Source of the DNA: an uncultured Paracoccaceae bacterium
Lineage (GTDB): Bacteria > Pseudomonadota > Alphaproteobacteria > Rhodobacterales > Rhodobacteraceae
Length of the DNA stretch: 64,000 nt
Assembly (NCBI GenBank): GCA_947499635.1
Contig: CANMPD010000015.1
Span: 24,557-88,556 of the forward strand
Direction of reading: 5' to 3'
Position numbers and translations under genes: made by a program. The notes beneath the pieces were generated by a model. The model made no database searches, was not told the origin of the DNA, and worked only from the letters and a program-made list of their open reading frames with translations. Shown here piece after piece: positions 63,685 through 64,000 of the stretch; position 1 is the first letter of the stretch; each line of letters starts with the position of its first letter.

Positions 63685-64000
63685 CCGTGTTCATAGTGTC
63701 TTCCCATATAATATGGGTGGATTCTGTTGAGTGTGTTTGTTGTGTTTAAACCGGTTTGTTTGGCTCCACTTCTGCACTCAATATACTACTTATATATATT
63801 GGCGCCGTTGTTATTTGAGTGCTCTGCGGCGGTTCATTGGCGTATTTAGACATTTGTTTTAATTTTGGGTGGTTGGGTTTGGTTGTTTTGAGTGTTTGAT
63901 TCCTGTGGATTTGATTGTTTTGGGTGTTTGTGTCTGTGGGTAAGTGGTGTTTGTCTGTGGATAAGGTTTGGTTTGATTGTTTTGCGCGATTTTGGTTTGT
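63685..64000. other. Intergenic region at right edge, T/G-rich
   Basis: About 315 bases without a gene. The first half holds the likely promoter region of the molybdoenzyme gene, with an AT-alternating stretch near 63780-63800 (TACTACTTATATATATTGG). The second half is strongly T- and G-biased on the plus strand and contains the repeated boxes listed separately. Confidence 0.6.
63878..63984. other. Candidate DnaA-box / origin-like cluster
   Basis: Three TGTGG boxes in one orientation: TGTGGAT at 63904, TGTGGGTAA at 63935 and TGTGGATAA at 63956. The third is the perfect DnaA box (reverse of TTATCCACA). Their starts are 31 and 21 bases apart, close to three and two helix turns. Three copies of TTTG[AG]TTGTTTTG lie at 63878, 63910 and 63972, spaced 32 and 62. 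The whole tract is T/G-rich. This fits a replication-origin half or a DnaA-regulated promoter; the window ends within it. Confidence 0.5.

Overview
The window reads as a continuous stretch of an alphaproteobacterial chromosome, most likely from the Rhodobacterales (marine Roseobacter type). The grounds are TRAP sugar-acid transporters, a CobP/CobC pair, a glnD-murJ-trpS block, an RpoH-type sigma factor, a short second-type GluRS, a perfect CtrA-type TTAA-N7-TTAA site, a quinol oxidase operon with its own SURF1, and overall gene style. Base composition looks moderate, roughly half G+C by eye (not computed). I see no rRNA, tRNA, insertion sequence, phage or CRISPR array. Almost all DNA is coding, in short operons separated by hairpin terminators.

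Left part (1-7.7 kb): two TRAP transporters. The first (dctP, dctQ; dctM off the left edge) runs leftwards and the second (dctPQM) runs rightwards. Between them lie an SDR dehydrogenase and an alpha-ketoglutaric semialdehyde dehydrogenase. Together they look like a sugar-acid (uronate/aldarate-type) uptake and oxidation locus. Both dctP promoters carry the same AT-rich sequence motifs, and both dctP-dctQ junctions carry a GC hairpin. Housekeeping genes follow: rnhA, trpS, a catalytically dead rhomboid-like protein, murJ, glnD, an LpoA-like lipoprotein, rsmI, yraN, gshB, comM/yifB, a GST, cobC/cobP, an rpoH-type sigma factor, coaBC, dut, a membrane-anchored MoeB/ThiF-like protein, an M3 peptidase and ghrA.

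Middle part (28-46 kb): the complete cell-shape operon mreB-mreC-mreD-mrdA-rodA on the minus strand, then rlmJ, a small secreted protein, and leuA preceded by an unannotated 28-residue leader ORF with a run of leucine codons. Next come a secreted protein made of about 19 MORN repeats, nadE, a DadA-type oxidoreductase, a Tat-exported metallo-beta-lactamase-fold hydrolase, gltX, a GGCT-like protein and an NsrR/Rrf2 regulator.

Right part (46-64 kb): an FtsX-type ABC exporter with its ATPase beside a divergent TesA-like esterase, a 59-residue membrane protein with a CtrA-type upstream site, ettA, a LysR regulator divergent from a DUF1330 gene, and an MFS transporter. A heme-copper quinol oxidase operon (cyoABCD plus SURF1, no cyoE) follows. 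Convergent to it is an FdhF/YdeP-type molybdoenzyme operon ending in fdhD. The last ~150 bases are strongly T/G-rich and carry three same-orientation DnaA-box-like sequences at helical spacing plus three copies of a 13-bp repeat: a candidate replication-origin or DnaA-regulated region.

I did not find a clearly new multi-gene system. The most interesting items are the leucine leader, the pseudo-rhomboid, the shared TRAP operator-like motif, the unannotated small membrane ORF with its CtrA site, the winged-helix-like ORF inside the formate-dehydrogenase-type operon, and the origin-like right end.
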